From: Harmonia axyridis
Lineage: Eukaryota > Arthropoda > Insecta > Coleoptera > Coccinellidae
DNA: 64,000 nucleotides
Reading direction: 5' to 3'
NCBI RefSeq assembly: GCF_914767665.1
Contig: NC_059503.1
Coordinates: 58,112,352-58,176,351 of the forward strand
A program made the position numbers and the translations under genes. This document shows, piece by piece, positions 47,061 to 58,639 of the stretch. The notes beneath the pieces are model-generated. The model was not told the DNA's origin. It did not search any database and saw nothing but the letters and a program-made list of their open reading frames with translations. Within the stretch, counting starts at the first letter, position 1; each line of letters opens with the position of its first letter.

Positions 47061-47999
47061 ACGGGTGTTTTTTTTCGAGGTATATAACTTTAAGTTGGCA
47101 TTACTGTTCAAGATCGAAATCGATTCAATAGCTGTTAAGTGATTTATTCTCAGTTTGGTTTGGCAATTCATCATGAATAGACACACGCCTGAACAATGCT
47201 TGCAAATAGTGCAATTTTATTTCGAAAATGATGGTTCTGTGCGAAATATGTATCGCGCACTACGTACATTTTATTTTGTTTAGCGATGAAGCGCACTTCT
47301 GGTTGAATGGCTACGTCAACACACAAAACTGCCGCATTAGGAGTGAAGCTAATCCTCAAGTGTATGTCGAAACACCGTTACATCCCGAAAAATTGACTGT
47401 TTGGTGCGCTTTATGGGCTGGTGGAATCACTGGTCCGTACTTCTTCAAAAACGATGATGGCCAGAACGTTACAGTCAATGGTGATCGGTATAGAGCCATG
47501 ATTACTAACTTTTTCATTCCTGAATTGAACAACCATGATGTCCTGGAGCTGTGGTTCCAACAAGACGGCGCAACATTCCACACAGCTCGTGCCACAATCG
47601 ATTTATTGAAAGACACGTTTGGTGACCGCCTAATTTCAGGTTTTGGACCTGTGAAATGGCCTCCAAGATCTTGTGATTTAACACCGCTAGACTACTTTCT
47701 GTGGGGCTATGTAAAGTCATTGGTCTATGCGGATAAGCCACAAACCCTTGACCATTTGGAAGACAACATTCGCCGTGTTATTGCCGATATACGGCCACAA
47801 ATGTTGGAAAAAGTCATCGAAAATTGGACGTCCAGATTGGACTACATCCGAGCCAGCCATGGCGATCATATGCCAGAAATCATATTTAAAATATAATGCC
47901 ACATCATTATCTTGCGGATATATAAAATTCATGTCAATCGAATGATCCATGGTTGTTTTATTGCAATTTAAAGTTCTATGGCTCTAAAAAAACACCATT
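47061..47999 (+). mobile_element. MarA copy D: 939-bp Tc1/mariner deletion derivative, intact ends
   Basis: TA duplication at 47059-47060 and 48000-48001. Left end ACGGGTGTTTTTTTTCGAGG, right end AAAAAAACACCATT. The start region (MNRHTPEQCLQIVQFYFEND) runs into a stop after YRALRTFYFV, because a deletion of about 355 bp relative to copy E joins it out of frame to LFSDEAHFW. The catalytic frame 47228-47896 is otherwise open through QQDGATFHTARATIDLLKD and SCDLTPLDYFLWGYVK. Non-autonomous by this deletion. Confidence 0.9.
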
Positions 48000-48001
48000 T
48001 A

Positions 48002-49130
48002 TTTGATATAAATTCTTTGTTACTCTTTGCACGAATCAAGTCATTAATGAAATTTTCAGGAATTTCGTTCCATCCTTCCTGAAGGGCTAAGCTCAATTCC
48101 TGGAAAGTAAAAAGTGGGTTTTGGCGATTGGGTATTGCTCTCCCTAAGTTATCCTTTATGTGCTCAATTGGATTAATGTCTGGTGAGTTTGGTGGTCAGT
48201 TCATCCTCTGGATATTGTTCTCTTGAAGAAGATTTTGAACCCTTCGTGAGTGGCGTGGTGGGACGTTATTATCCTAATAAATGAAATTATCCCCAAATTC
48301 GTTCAGCAGAGGAACAGTTATTGGTTCAATGATGTGTTCTACGTAGATGGCACCAATGAGGGGTACGGCAACTGAATATTAGCAGGGTACAACTTCCAGG
48401 GTAAAATTGAGTCGCTCTAGACTGTCTGGATCTCTCCTCTAGTCTACTATCACTTTGTAAAACGAAGGATGACTCGCCCGAAAAAGAAACGTTGCACCAT
48501 TGTGGTAAAAGCCAGTTTTGGTGGTGTTCTGCCCGTTGCCGAAGGGTAGCTGTATGTCCAGATGATATCCGAGATACTCTTGAAAGTCTTCTTGCCCTTG
48601 ATTTTGGGGAATGCAACCGGCTCCTTATAGTACTGGTTGAGACTACCCGTCTACAGGTCCTCAAAAAATGACTTCGAAGTACTGTTACAGGTATCGTTCG
48701 ATTCCTTCGAGTGAAATTTGCGATATAATGGTTTTTCCTTGCAAATGTTACTCTGGATCGACCAGCAACGCTGCCCGCTTCCAGGAAAAAAGGCCACAAT
48801 GCGTCTCACTGAAGTCCGTGCATTATTCAAACGTTCCGCAATCTGATGGTTCGACAAAGCTTCTTGATGGAGGGCTACTGTTCTTGTTAAACTGAGAAAT
48901 CGGATATCCTGGCATTTACCACGGAATATTCTACAATATTTACAACTCTCGTTATTCGCTGAAAACGGATTAACTTCGAGAACACCTGAATTCTCCTGAA
49001 CAAGAAACATTTTTTGCTGGTTTATTGTTTTCATTTAAATGATAAGATAGTGAAGACTCTACATACCAGAAATTGTCATGTTACATTCAACAAGTTGAGA
49101 GTTTAGAGAGGGGGCAAGACTTTTGACGAT
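48002..49130 (-). mobile_element. Degenerate Tc1-like element
   Basis: The minus strand shows HTH sequence TVALHQEALSNHQIAERLNN (48651-49034), then TIRSRLHSPKSRARR and HQNWLLPQWCNVSFSGESSF (48326-48799). Further downstream is non-frame sequence equivalent to the D-x-N-P-I-E segment, near 48120-48190. Several frameshifts. It is a different family from the intact Tc1 at 36243. MarA copy D sits immediately beside its 3' end. Confidence 0.65.
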
Positions 49131-49640
49131 GTGTGTATTTAACTCTTCTGAAATTTAAGATCTATATTTCCTGAGAAGAATTATTTCTACACGAGTGTGC
49201 AAAAACTATAGCCAAGGCAGTACTTTTTTGAATTTATGATTTTTTTCTTGTCTTTTCTGTGAATTTTTTTTGTAACTTAATCTCCACGAACTTTACTTTT
49301 ATACATAAAATAACCAGCTTCGTAACTTTGATAAAAATAGTGGAAATGTAACTTTTTCACGAGCGACCCTTTTTTTTTACGTTAATCTCTTGGCCACCCT
49401 GTATTGAGGTATTTATTTGAATATATTTCGAGTTAATATGAACATGAAACGTTGATTCACTATGGGACATAAGAAGTTCGTTCTTTCTGGAGAAATTTAC
49501 TTATTCATGATGGGGACAAAATTTGCTTACTGAAAATGACATTACTTCCCCTATCCATGTTTTTCACTCTGAGGTCATATCCAATGGAATAAATTTTCAG
49601 ATTCTTTATTATTTTTTTCATGTAATTATGTCTAAAAATT
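49131..49640. other. Unannotated AT-rich interval
   Basis: A CCACCCTGTA word at 49394-49403 is like the end of insect TA-flanked MITEs, but no partner end was found. Confidence 0.25.
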
Positions 49641-49644
49641 TTTG

Positions 49645-49717
49645 CGACCGTGACAGGACTCGAACCTGCAATCTTCGGATTCGAAGTCCGACGCCTTATC
49701 CATTAGGCCACACGGTC
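49645..49717 (-). tRNA. tRNA-Arg(UCG), copy 2
   Basis: 73-nt cloverleaf, nearly identical to copy 1. Loop CTTCGAA (anticodon TCG), stems GACCGTG/CACGGTC, TCGGA/TCCGA and GCAGG/CCTGT. Intact A and B boxes. A T5 run just downstream on the minus strand (49634-49643) is a weak-to-fair terminator. Differs from copy 1 at one anticodon-loop base. Confidence 0.93.
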
Positions 49718-49807
49718 CCTTGTCTTTGCTGTGCCGTAAAACGATTGGATTCCTTCTTCAAGCGGTGCCTTTCTTTCGAAAATTATGCAGCCTCCTCGCC
49801 ATCTCTC

Positions 49808-50003
49808 CAGTGGCGACGCCAGGTTTCAAAAACAGGGTTGACCAAGAGGGGTCTGAATTTTTTTTTTGGGGGGGCCAAAATAAAGCGAAATTATAGCTAA
49901 TTTGTTAATTATTTTAGCCTCAGTATGTCAAATTTTAGGAAGGGTGTAGCAAAATTTTAGGGGGGCCCGGGACCCCCCTAGACCCTCCCTAGCGTCGCCA
50001 CTG
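49808..50003. mobile_element. hAT-like MITE, 196 bp, perfect 8-bp duplication
   Basis: Ends CAGTGGCGACGCCAGGTTTC and, reversed, CAGTGGCGACGCTAGGGAGG. Flanked by CATCTCTC at 49800-49807 and 50004-50011. CAGTGGCG ends with an 8-bp duplication are characteristic of hAT elements. Internal GGGGGGCC and TTTTTTTTTGG tracts match 30137-30496. It has no coding capacity. Confidence 0.9.
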
Positions 50004-50328
50004 CATCTCTCAGCAAAAAAAGCCACCACGAATTCCTACCTTCTGACCAATTACATAAATAATATGCCGAGAAGATATTTTTATGGAATATGATTGTTAT
50101 TAATACATAGTACCTACTTTTTATTACCAAAACTTATCCGTGTGTGATGGATCAGAAATAACCCTGGATCAATAAGTGGAAATGTTATCCATTTCAATGC
50201 TTATAATATATATATTTCACTTTGGATTAGAGAATTGATTTTTATCGAACAAAGAGGGATGAGACTTCCGCTCACCCTGAATCAACCCTCCGATCTGAGT
50301 GCAAACGAATACGCATCCCCTAATAGGA

Positions 50329-50401
50329 GGCCGTGTGGCCTAATGGATAAGGCGTCGGACTTCGAATCCGAAGATTGCAGGTTCGAGTCCTGTCACGGTC
50401 G
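50329..50401 (+). tRNA. tRNA-Arg(UCG), copy 3
   Basis: 73 nt. Identical to copy 2 from base 3 on. The acceptor begins GGCCGTG, not GACCGTG, giving a G-U at the second pair. Anticodon loop CTTCGAA. T8 terminator directly downstream (50406-50413). Lies head-to-head with copy 2, about 610 bp away, with the hAT-like MITE between. Confidence 0.92.
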
Positions 50402-50820
50402 CACTATTTTTTTTATTTTGATCCTCTTAAAAATAGATGCTGGTAGATCCGTTATTTAATATAATTTAATTATATATCCAATTGTTTGATTTGTTACATC
50501 TACACAAAAAATTTTAACTTAGTCGTATCTGCTGTTGGTTGCGACACTAGCGGATCCAGGGGTGAGCGATGATGATTCGTCTTTGTACAACGGAACTCAT
50601 GTTGAAAAATGATAAAAGAGTTCCTTCCGTACAACGTACAACTGTTATGTGAATTCGCTACTATGCGCAAGGAAAACGGAAGATAGCGGTGTAATTTATT
50701 GCAAATATTTGAAATTTTCAGTCAATTCTAGCCTTTATTGTTTAATGACATTTTCAGAATTGGTTCAGGGTCTGAACATTTCTGTTTTCTCAATAATCGA
50801 AGAAATCCCATCTGAAGGAA
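50402..50820. other. Unannotated interval
   Basis: No feature recognised beyond the tRNA terminator. Confidence 0.3.
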
Positions 50821-50823
50821 CTA

Positions 50824-51800
50824 AAGGGTGTTTTTTTTAGAGCTATAGAACTTTGAATTGCAATAAAACAACGATGGATTATTCGATTGACATGAATTTT
50901 ATTTAACCGCAGGATAATCTTGTGGCATTACATTTTAAATATGATTTCTGCCATAAGACCGCCACGGCTGGCTCGGATGTAGTCCAATCTGGAATGAAAA
51001 AGTTAGTAATCATGGCTCTATACCGATCACCATTGACTGTAACGTTCTGGCCATCATCGTTTTTGAAGAAGTATTGATTCCACCAGCCCATAAAGCGCAC
51101 CAAACAGTCAGTTTTTCTGGATGTAACAGTGTTTCGACATACACTTGAGGATTAGTTTCACCCCAAATGAGGCAGTTTTGTTTGTTGACGTAGCCATTCA
51201 ACCAGAAGTGCGCTTCATCGCTAAACAAAATTCGCTTATGAAAATCGGAAACAACGGCAATCTCATTTTGGGCCCATTCGACGAATCTACGCCTTACTTG
51301 ATGATCGTTTGGCTTCAATTCTTGCACGAGTTGGATTTTGCACGCAAACCAAGATACTTCCGCAAAATCTTCCATAAAGTGGATGTACACAGATCCAATT
51401 CCTGTGCTCGATGGCGGATAGACTCATTCGGGTCTTCCTCCATGATACGCTTTACAGCAGCAATAGCTTCTTCTGTACGCACCGTACGGCGTCTCTGGTG
51501 ATGCGAGTTATCAATAAGAGTAAACGTGGTGCGAAAAAGTTCCATGGTTAATCGAATTAACTGCTCAGATGGACGATTTTGTCGACGATAAAATGGACGT
51601 AGTGCGCGATACGTATTTCGCACAGAACCATTATTTTCGAAATGAAATTGCACTATTTGCAAGCGTTGTTCAGGCGTGAGTCTATTCATGATGAATTGCC
51701 AAACCAACCTGAGAATAAATCTCTTGACAGCTGTTAAATCGGTTGCCATCTTGAACAGAAATGCCAACTCAAAGTTATATACCTCGAAAAAAACCCCCTT
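50824..51800 (-). mobile_element. MarA copy E: 977 bp, keeps the N-terminal domain but lacks the catalytic middle
   Basis: TA at 50822-50823 and 51801-51802. Left end AAGGGTGTTTTTTTT, right end TACCTCGAAAAAAACCCCC. From ATG at 51689 the frame reads MNRLTPEQRLQIVQFHFENN, FYRRQNRPSEQLIRLTMELF, RRRTVRTEEAIAAVKRIMEE and STLWKILRKYLGLRA. After a frameshift near 51345 it continues as LVQELKPNDHQVRRRFVEWA and KRILFSDEAHFWLNGYVNKQ. The part between DRYRAMITNFFIP and the ...DWTTSEPA end is deleted by about 320 bp, removing the second and third aspartates. This is the only copy here that shows the parental DNA-binding half. Confidence 0.88.
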
Positions 51801-51802
51801 TA

Positions 51803-52640
51803 TATTCATACAAATTTCACAATTTTTAATTAACTTTATTTTATGTTCCATCTTCATCTGAGAAAGGAGAGCGATGGAAGAATTTTGTATCCAATTTTTG
51901 AATTTTACAAGGTCAAGAATTGCTCAAAAACTTTTTCAGCGCTAAATACTACCTTCTCATATTTCAGGAGTTAAGGAAAAGCTCTTGAATTATTCGGATT
52001 ACCAATAGAAAATTTATATCTTCATTGAACAAAGCAAATGACACTTCAAAAGGGTCTTCGAAGATGCGACTTTGTTAACGTCAATCTGTAGTATGAACAA
52101 TTTTCTACCTGGTAGAGTAGTGATTCGAAAATTCCAGTTTTCTGGAATTTCACTGTTGGGTGAGTGCATCGAAAAGTGAGTATTTAATTTGAAATGCTAT
52201 TTACGAAGCACAATATGAAGAGAAATTTTGTTGAATATATTTTTTGAATTTATGAATTGAAGTGGATAACGATGCATCAAATCTCCTCCGGTAGATCTCC
52301 CTAATCCGCATCTGAAGTCCTTATTTGCAACAGACGGATAGCTTTTCGGATGGGTAAAGAGAGTGGAAATCGTCGGAATCGTTAATTCTTTCTGATGCTG
52401 CCGGTGAAGTTTCTCCCGCTTTTCCAATCACGGCTTTTTATGTTTCATCCTTCTGTTTACACGCCTTTCAATTTGCGTATCAGACGTATTACCAACCTCC
52501 CTCTCACGCCACTCTACAACGCGGATATATTTCGTGGAATATTCTTACGTATTCCGTCAGTATTTGTTTTTGGTTTGACCTATATATCGATAATTTTATT
52601 TGGATACGCTGAAACTTTGAAATGCTTTCATCTTTATGTA
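51803..52640. other. Unannotated interval
   Basis: AT-rich with a moderately GC patch at 52260-52450. No recognised genes. Confidence 0.3.
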
Positions 52641-52642
52641 TA

Positions 52643-53909
52643 CAGGTTGTATACTAAGAAACGAAGAATTTTCGAAGATTTTAAAAAAACAGGTCAATTT
52701 CTGTTTTTAGGGGGACGACAAAACCACCCTCATGAAGGTGGCATCGGCCCACAAAACTTTTGAATAGGGAATGGATATCAAGTGTGTTGGTTCGTTTGAA
52801 AGTTACTTATGTTCTCCACACAACCCAGTTAAAATTATATATTATATATATAATATTGAACTTACCCTCAAGAACATCACCCAAAGAAGTATATTTTATT
52901 ACCGTCCAGAACTCTACAGCTCCTCCTCAGAGAATTAACGAAAATGAACAGATTGACATCTTTCAAAAAATTATTGAGGGCTCATTTAAGTTCGTAGGAC
53001 AACGTTTTGTTGAGGGTGTTTGTTTGGGCAGGGGAGACTTCTGTCCCATTGGATCTCAATCTCTTTTCGTGGTATCTTCTTTTGAGTAATTTCATTTGCT
53101 TCATGAATTATGTTTAAATTATCTTACTATGAATCTTGCTTTTTACACAAATTATATGAACCTAGGAAGTTCGATCACACATGAACGAAAGTTCAGGTGA
53201 CGGGCTCAAATCATTTTTTTGTTAAGACTTGTTCGAGTGTGTGGAAAATTTTCATCCCGGGTTCAAATGAAATTGAAATGTAGAATGTTTATTTTGTTTT
53301 TTATAAAAAACGTTGCGTGAAAGAGCTAATTGTAATAAATTTTGTGTTCACGGAATATAAAAATAAATACCCTCAAAAGGTGATGGTGAACAGACAGTTG
53401 AACCACCCAAACACAAGAACTTAAGAATTTTGAACAATCAAAATTAATTGTGAACTTCGGTATTAGGGAGATATAATTCCATTGAGGACATTGTTCCGAA
53501 AAAACCACCTGAGGGTGGCAACAACCCCCACCATTTTTTGATAGGGTGTGGTTTAGTTGAAAAGTCTCACATCCGCAGTCTCTTTCCTATTGAAAAAAAA
53601 AAATTGGGGGTTGATGCCACCCTCAAGTGGTTATGTTGTCATAGGAATTCTTCCTCCCAATACAGAACTTGAAAATTATTCTTGAATTCTTTAAAACTCT
53701 TTGAATTTGAGACAAACCAACACTCGACATCTCTTTCCTATCCAAAAATGTTAAGGGTTGATGCCACCTTCATGAGGGTGGTTTTTCCGGAACAAACTCA
53801 TGATGGAAATTCGTCCCCCTCAAAACGAAAGTTGACCTGTTTTTTTAAATATTCGAAAAATTCTTCGTTTCTGAGTTCTGGGGGGGCAAATTTTCGTTAG
53901 CATATCCTG
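52643..53909. mobile_element. Second foldback-like element, about 1.27 kb, with inverted ends and internal inverted modules
   Basis: Left end CAGGTTGTATACTAAGAAAC and right end (reversed) CAGGATATGCTAACGAAAAT are both flanked by TA (52641-52642, 53910-53911). An inner inverted pair is strong: ACCACCCTCATGAAGGTGGC near 52725 against GCCACCTTCATGAGGGTGGT near 53763, and the arms extend through AGAAACGAAGAATTTTCGAA. A second inverted pair lies at about 53500-53540 versus 53595-53635. Internal ORFs (52760-53089) lack domains. Confidence 0.65.
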
Positions 53910-54067
53910 TAAAATCTACATTATACCTTACTTGAAATTTCCATTCACATTATCTCAAAGAAGAACCGAAGAGTTTTAATTCAAAAAATCTTTCGTATTT
54001 TCTTAGGGTGTTTCATGAATAACTGTACAGGTTTTCAGTACCTACGGATAATTGAAATCATATCAAT

Positions 54068-54085
54068 TGGCGCCCAACGTGGGGC
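54068..54085 (+). other. tRNA primer-binding-site-like motif of an LTR retrotransposon
   Basis: The 18-mer TGGCGCCCAACGTGGGGC resembles the primer-binding sites that follow the 5' LTR in insect gypsy-type elements. The upstream 150 bp would be LTR and the downstream AT-rich DNA leader, but no gag/pol ORF and no second LTR occur here, so at most it is a fragment. Confidence 0.5.
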
Positions 54086-54099
54086 ACCATTCAATTTCT

Positions 54100-55405
54100 T
54101 GAATCTATCTTTTTATTTTGATTATTTATTATTTTAAATTTCGAAAATTGGGATGGATTCAAGTCACAATCTAAAAATAAAATTTTTAAATTAAAAAATT
54201 TAGAATTATTTATTTTCAACAGAACAACCAACCTAACTAAAATAGCTAACATAACTATCTTCTCTTATTTCAATTATCAAAAAAAATTTTATCTATAATG
54301 ACAACTCAAAACTTAACTTATATTCAAATTCCTTTCAGCTTCCTTATTAATTTTTCCTACCCAATGGTGCGCTACAATTAAATCCACTCAGTCAATCATA
54401 ATTTCTCATTTTCGATGAAATTATATTCTCGATGTAATAGTTTTTATTCAATTTAAATTTTAATTTCGAGTCTGAAAGAATTATAATAGTACATACTTAC
54501 CTATGTAACATCAGGAAGATTTGAGCACTCGTCATTTATGCGCCAATCGTACCTGTGGAGACCCCAAAATTTTATATAGGTGTAGGTATATAAGGTGTTC
54601 AAGGGTGTTATTAGAGCGAAAAACTCCTGAGTGCCCATAATTCTGTATTCAAAACCTTGATAACTCTCATGTAATTTGGTACTAGCACTCTAGCTCAGCT
54701 AAAAAAGTTCAAATCTTATTCTTGAATGATTTGTAGATATCATTGACCATCAGATTACTGAACCTTAATGTAGAATTTCCAGTGTTTCCACCATTTGTGA
54801 CTATAAATTAGATTTGGCTATTGTCACGGATCACCTAAAAAAATTACGTTAGGAAGTATCGGTCGATAATCGACAAAATCACTCAAGCCACAATACGTTT
54901 ACGGTCGCGTAGACCTAAACGAGAGGTAACAAAAAATTCACGACTTTTTTATTGAAGAATAAAACCCCGATACAAGAAAAAATCATACAGTAAAGTTGGC
55001 AATGTCCCATCTTACTAATACGTCAGCCCCATCAAATACCAATAAAATCTTTTGACGTCTTTCTACCGAATGCAGTAAAATGAAATGAAAAGATGGATGG
55101 GGATGCGATCCTGTCCGTCAACTGGGAATTGTCGGGATTAGAACAGAGGTGGACAGTGATTTATTTGTTATTTGGTTTTTCTGTTATCTGTACCGAAATT
55201 AGAGCGATGAAACGAGGGAAATAATGTAAATAGAGAACTATTACAATAGAGAAATGAGCGGTGACTTCATTTAAGAAACCTGTACTAAAGGATTTGATTG
55301 AGCTGTTACCAGAAGTGACTTCAATCCAAAGTTTCATTGATTTTCTCTTGATTCACAAGTTGATCTACGCGCTGATAATCGATAGTGATCAAATAAGTAA
55401 TTATT
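54100..55405. other. AT-rich interval
   Basis: Nothing recognised after the primer-binding-like motif. Confidence 0.3.
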
Positions 55406-55410
55406 TACTT

Positions 55411-57462
55411 AACTGAGCTTTCGCCGTTTTGCAATAGATTGCTGTAGCGGTTAGTGGTAGTCAAAATGAATTGATCGTATAGATGTCATACAATGTGGTT
55501 AGGTATTTGTAAACATAACGCCATCGAAATATTAGTCCATTTGTGTGTGGATCGTAGAGTTATTCCCGATTAAATATGTCAGTTGTTGAGCCAAATTCTC
55601 GTCATTTGCCAGAGGTTTTAGTTTAGTCTTCTGCTTTGATATGAAGAAATGTGAGACTGATGCTCATCGAATGCTCTCAAATACCTATGATGACGCTGCT
55701 ATTGTTGAATGAACGTGAAGAGAGAAGGTTTGCGAAAATGCAGAATTGGAGGCATCAGTTGATCAAGACTCGTGTCAAACGCAAAAGAATTGACAAGACC
55801 ATTGTGAGTGACTCAACAAGCCATTTCAAAACGCCTGAATTGGTTGCTGTACGAGTTGAAGCCGAGAGATGTTGAACGGCGTTTGTTTGCTTGTGAACAA
55901 CTGCTGGCAAGGCAAAGACGAAAGGGATTTCTGCATCGCATTGTGGCTGGAGGCGAAAAATGGGTTCATTACGATAATCCCAAGCGCAGAAAATCATGCG
56001 GATATCCCGGTCATGCTTCCACGTTGACAACTAAATCGAATATTCACGGTTCCGAAGTCATGCTCAGTATTTGGTGGGACTAGCTCGGCGTAGTGTATTA
56101 TGAATTGTCACCGACTGAATAAATCACAGGCGATCATTATCGAACACAATTTATGCGTTTGAGCCGAGCATTGAAAGACAAACAGCCGCAATAAAACGAG
56201 ATACATGATAAAGTTATTTTACAGCTAACATTGCTCGACTCCATGTTGCGAAAGTGGTCAAGAAACACTTGGAAACGTTGAAATGGGAAGTCCTACCCCA
56301 CCCGCCGTATTTTCCAGAAGTTGCTTCCTCAGACTACCAATTGTTTCGATCAATGGCACACGGCCTGGATGACCAGCACTCATGAAGAAGTAAAAATTAG
56401 ATCGATTCCTGGATCGCTTCAAAAGATTACCCGTTTTTTACGCTGCCCGAAAGATGAGAGAATGTAGTGGCCAGCCATGGACAATACTTTGGATCATAAA
56501 TATACAGGTTGTTTTTTTTAGAGCTAAAGAACTTTAAATTGCAATAAAACAACGATGGATTATTCGATTGATATGAATTTTATTTATCCGCAAGATAATC
56601 TTCTGGCATTATATTTTAAATATGATTTCTGGCATATGGCTGCCACGGATGTAGTCCAATCTGGACATCCAATTTTCGATGACTTTTTCCAACATTTGTT
56701 GCCGTATATCGACAATAACACGGTGAATGTTGTCTTTCAAATGGTCGAGGGTTTGTGGCTTATCCGCATAGAACAATGACTTTACATAGCCCCACAGAAA
56801 GTAGTCTAGCGGTGTTAAATCACAAGATCTTGCAGGCCAATTCACAGGTCCAAAACGTGAAATTAGGCGGTCACCAAACGTGTCTTTCAATAAATCGATT
56901 GTGGCACGAGCTGTGTGACATGTTGCGCCGTCTTGTTGGAACCACAGCTCCTGAACATCATGGTTGTTCAATTCAGGAATGAAAAAGTTAGTAATCATGG
57001 TTCCATACCGATCACCATTGACTGTAACGTTCTGGCCATCATCGTTTTTGAAGAAGTACGGACCAATGATTCCACCAGCCCATAAAGCGCACCAAACAGT
57101 CAGCTTTTCTGGATGTAACGGTGTTTCGACATACACTTGAGGATTAGCTTCACTCCAAATGCGGCAGTTTTGTTTGTTGACGTAGCCATTCAACCAGAAG
57201 TGCGCTTCATCGCTAAACAAAATAAAATGGACGTAGTGCGCGATACGTATTCCGCACAGAACCATTATTTTCGAAATAAAATTGTACTATTTTCAAGCGT
57301 TGTTCCGGCGTGAGTCTATTCATGATGAATTGCCAAACCAAACTGAGAATCTCGGACAGTAAGGCCAACTTAAAGTTATATACCTCGAAAAAAAACACCC
57401 GTTATAACCAGTTTTTCACAATCAACTCTCGAATTTCGGAAAAATCGCCGGAAGCAAAGTTG
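55411..57462 (+). mobile_element. Composite 1: mauritiana-type mariner with MarA inserted in its 3' part
   Basis: The mariner transposase remnant starts at 55576 (MSVVEPNSRHLPEV), then shows KPRDVERRLFACEQLLARQR, FLHRIVAGGEKWVHYDNPKR, SNIHGSEVMLSIWWD, a broken L-x-HNAR region and KWEVLPHPPYFPE where a Mos1-like SPDLAPSDY is expected. The 3' end is GAAGCAAAGTTG (to 57462) followed by TA, the inverted counterpart of the eroded 5' end CTTTCGCCGTTTTGC (55418-55432). MarA copy F occupies 56505-57402. Frames are broken; inactive. Confidence 0.8.
56505..57402 (-). mobile_element. MarA copy F, nested in composite 1
   Basis: TA at 56503-56504 and 57403-57404. Right end reversed ACGGGTGTTTTTTTTCGAGG; left end altered to CAGGTTGTTTTTTTTAGAGC. 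The catalytic frame 56609-57265 (218 aa) is open with QQDGATCHTARATIDLLKDT and SCDLTPLDYFLWGYVK. The N-terminal start frame ends as YRALRPFYFV-stop, the same deletion junction as copies B, D and G. Confidence 0.88.
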
Positions 57463-57464
57463 TA

Positions 57465-58090
57465 CGTCTATTAATAATCTTCTGAATATCTGAAAACATT
57501 GGAATATCTTTGTTCAATAATTTATTTCAATCTGTTTGATTCAGTATTTATGCAATATGTATTTTCACAGTTCACGTTTCGTAATGTTTAGAACACAAAA
57601 ATTCGAATAAAATAATCCGTTCGTCGGCGTCGTTCGAAACTTCTCTTGAAAATTATCGGAGCTAGGTATTTGGATGGAATGTAGAACAAATCGTTTCCAT
57701 TACCAAATTGCTCAAGAACAAAATCTGTTAATTCTGAAGGCCCAAATAAAAGAAACAAAATAAAAAGAAATCATTTCTGGTGAATGCTACAAAATATAAA
57801 ATTAAATTGGAAACATTATGATATTGTATACAATATTTTTCACCGCAAATTCCTAGCAGTGATGGTTTCAGAATATCTTAATTCGAATTACGGAATTCAA
57901 ATGAAAGAACTCGTTAAATTTCGAAACCATTCATTGGGAATATATTTAAATGAATTAATAAACTCCTGAAAAAAATAATATCTCGATCAGTCAAACGCAA
58001 CTTTTAGCAAAAGTGGACCCAACTTGTTGACGAAAAGATAACCTAATTACTGCTCATGCTTTCAATGCACTTCGAAATTGGCATTTTCTC
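57465..58090. other. AT-rich interval
   Basis: No features recognised; the 61-aa frame at 57784 lacks motifs. Confidence 0.3.
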
Positions 58091-58094
58091 GCCC

Positions 58095-58560
58095 CCGAAT
58101 TAGAAATCCCCAAGAATTATCATAACAACGAGGCCGCAAACCACTTCATCAAATTTTCGGATCCGCGTTTTTCTCATTAAATTCGAAACTTCGAACGGAA
58201 ATCGCCCTCTTCTCTCCATTCCCTCCCGTCTAATTTTTCCTGGTGAAAAATCGATTCAACGACGATATTTTCCGGAAGATCTCCGCGAATTGCAATACAT
58301 AATTCAAGAAAATTTCCAATTAGATATTTATGAGTCCGTAGCCGGGAGACGTCCTGATTAGATTGCGACCAATTTTTTCCTTCGAATTAAAAAAAAGTTC
58401 TATACTTGATGGGATAGTCAATTCGGTCGACTAATTGGATTTTTCGACTACTCTGATGCGTATACCTTCCGGCGAAGTTGCGGGCGTTGGAAATCTTTGA
58501 TTGCGAATTTTTTCCGATAGAGTTCGAATAAAATCAAAGTGCGGAGTTTTTGTGGTCTTT
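58095..58560. promoter_or_regulatory. GC-richer island, possible regulatory DNA
   Basis: Composition shift with CG-rich words (GTAGCCGGGAGACGTCC, GGCGAAGTTGCGGGCG) and no mobile-element signature. The frame 58431-58643 (minus) has no domain. Assignment is tentative. Confidence 0.2.
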
Positions 58561-58639
58561 TTTAGACGGAGTTTCTTTCTCTTCATGACAATGATTCCGG
58601 AATCTATTGAATTGATATTCATTCGATTTCGATAATGAT

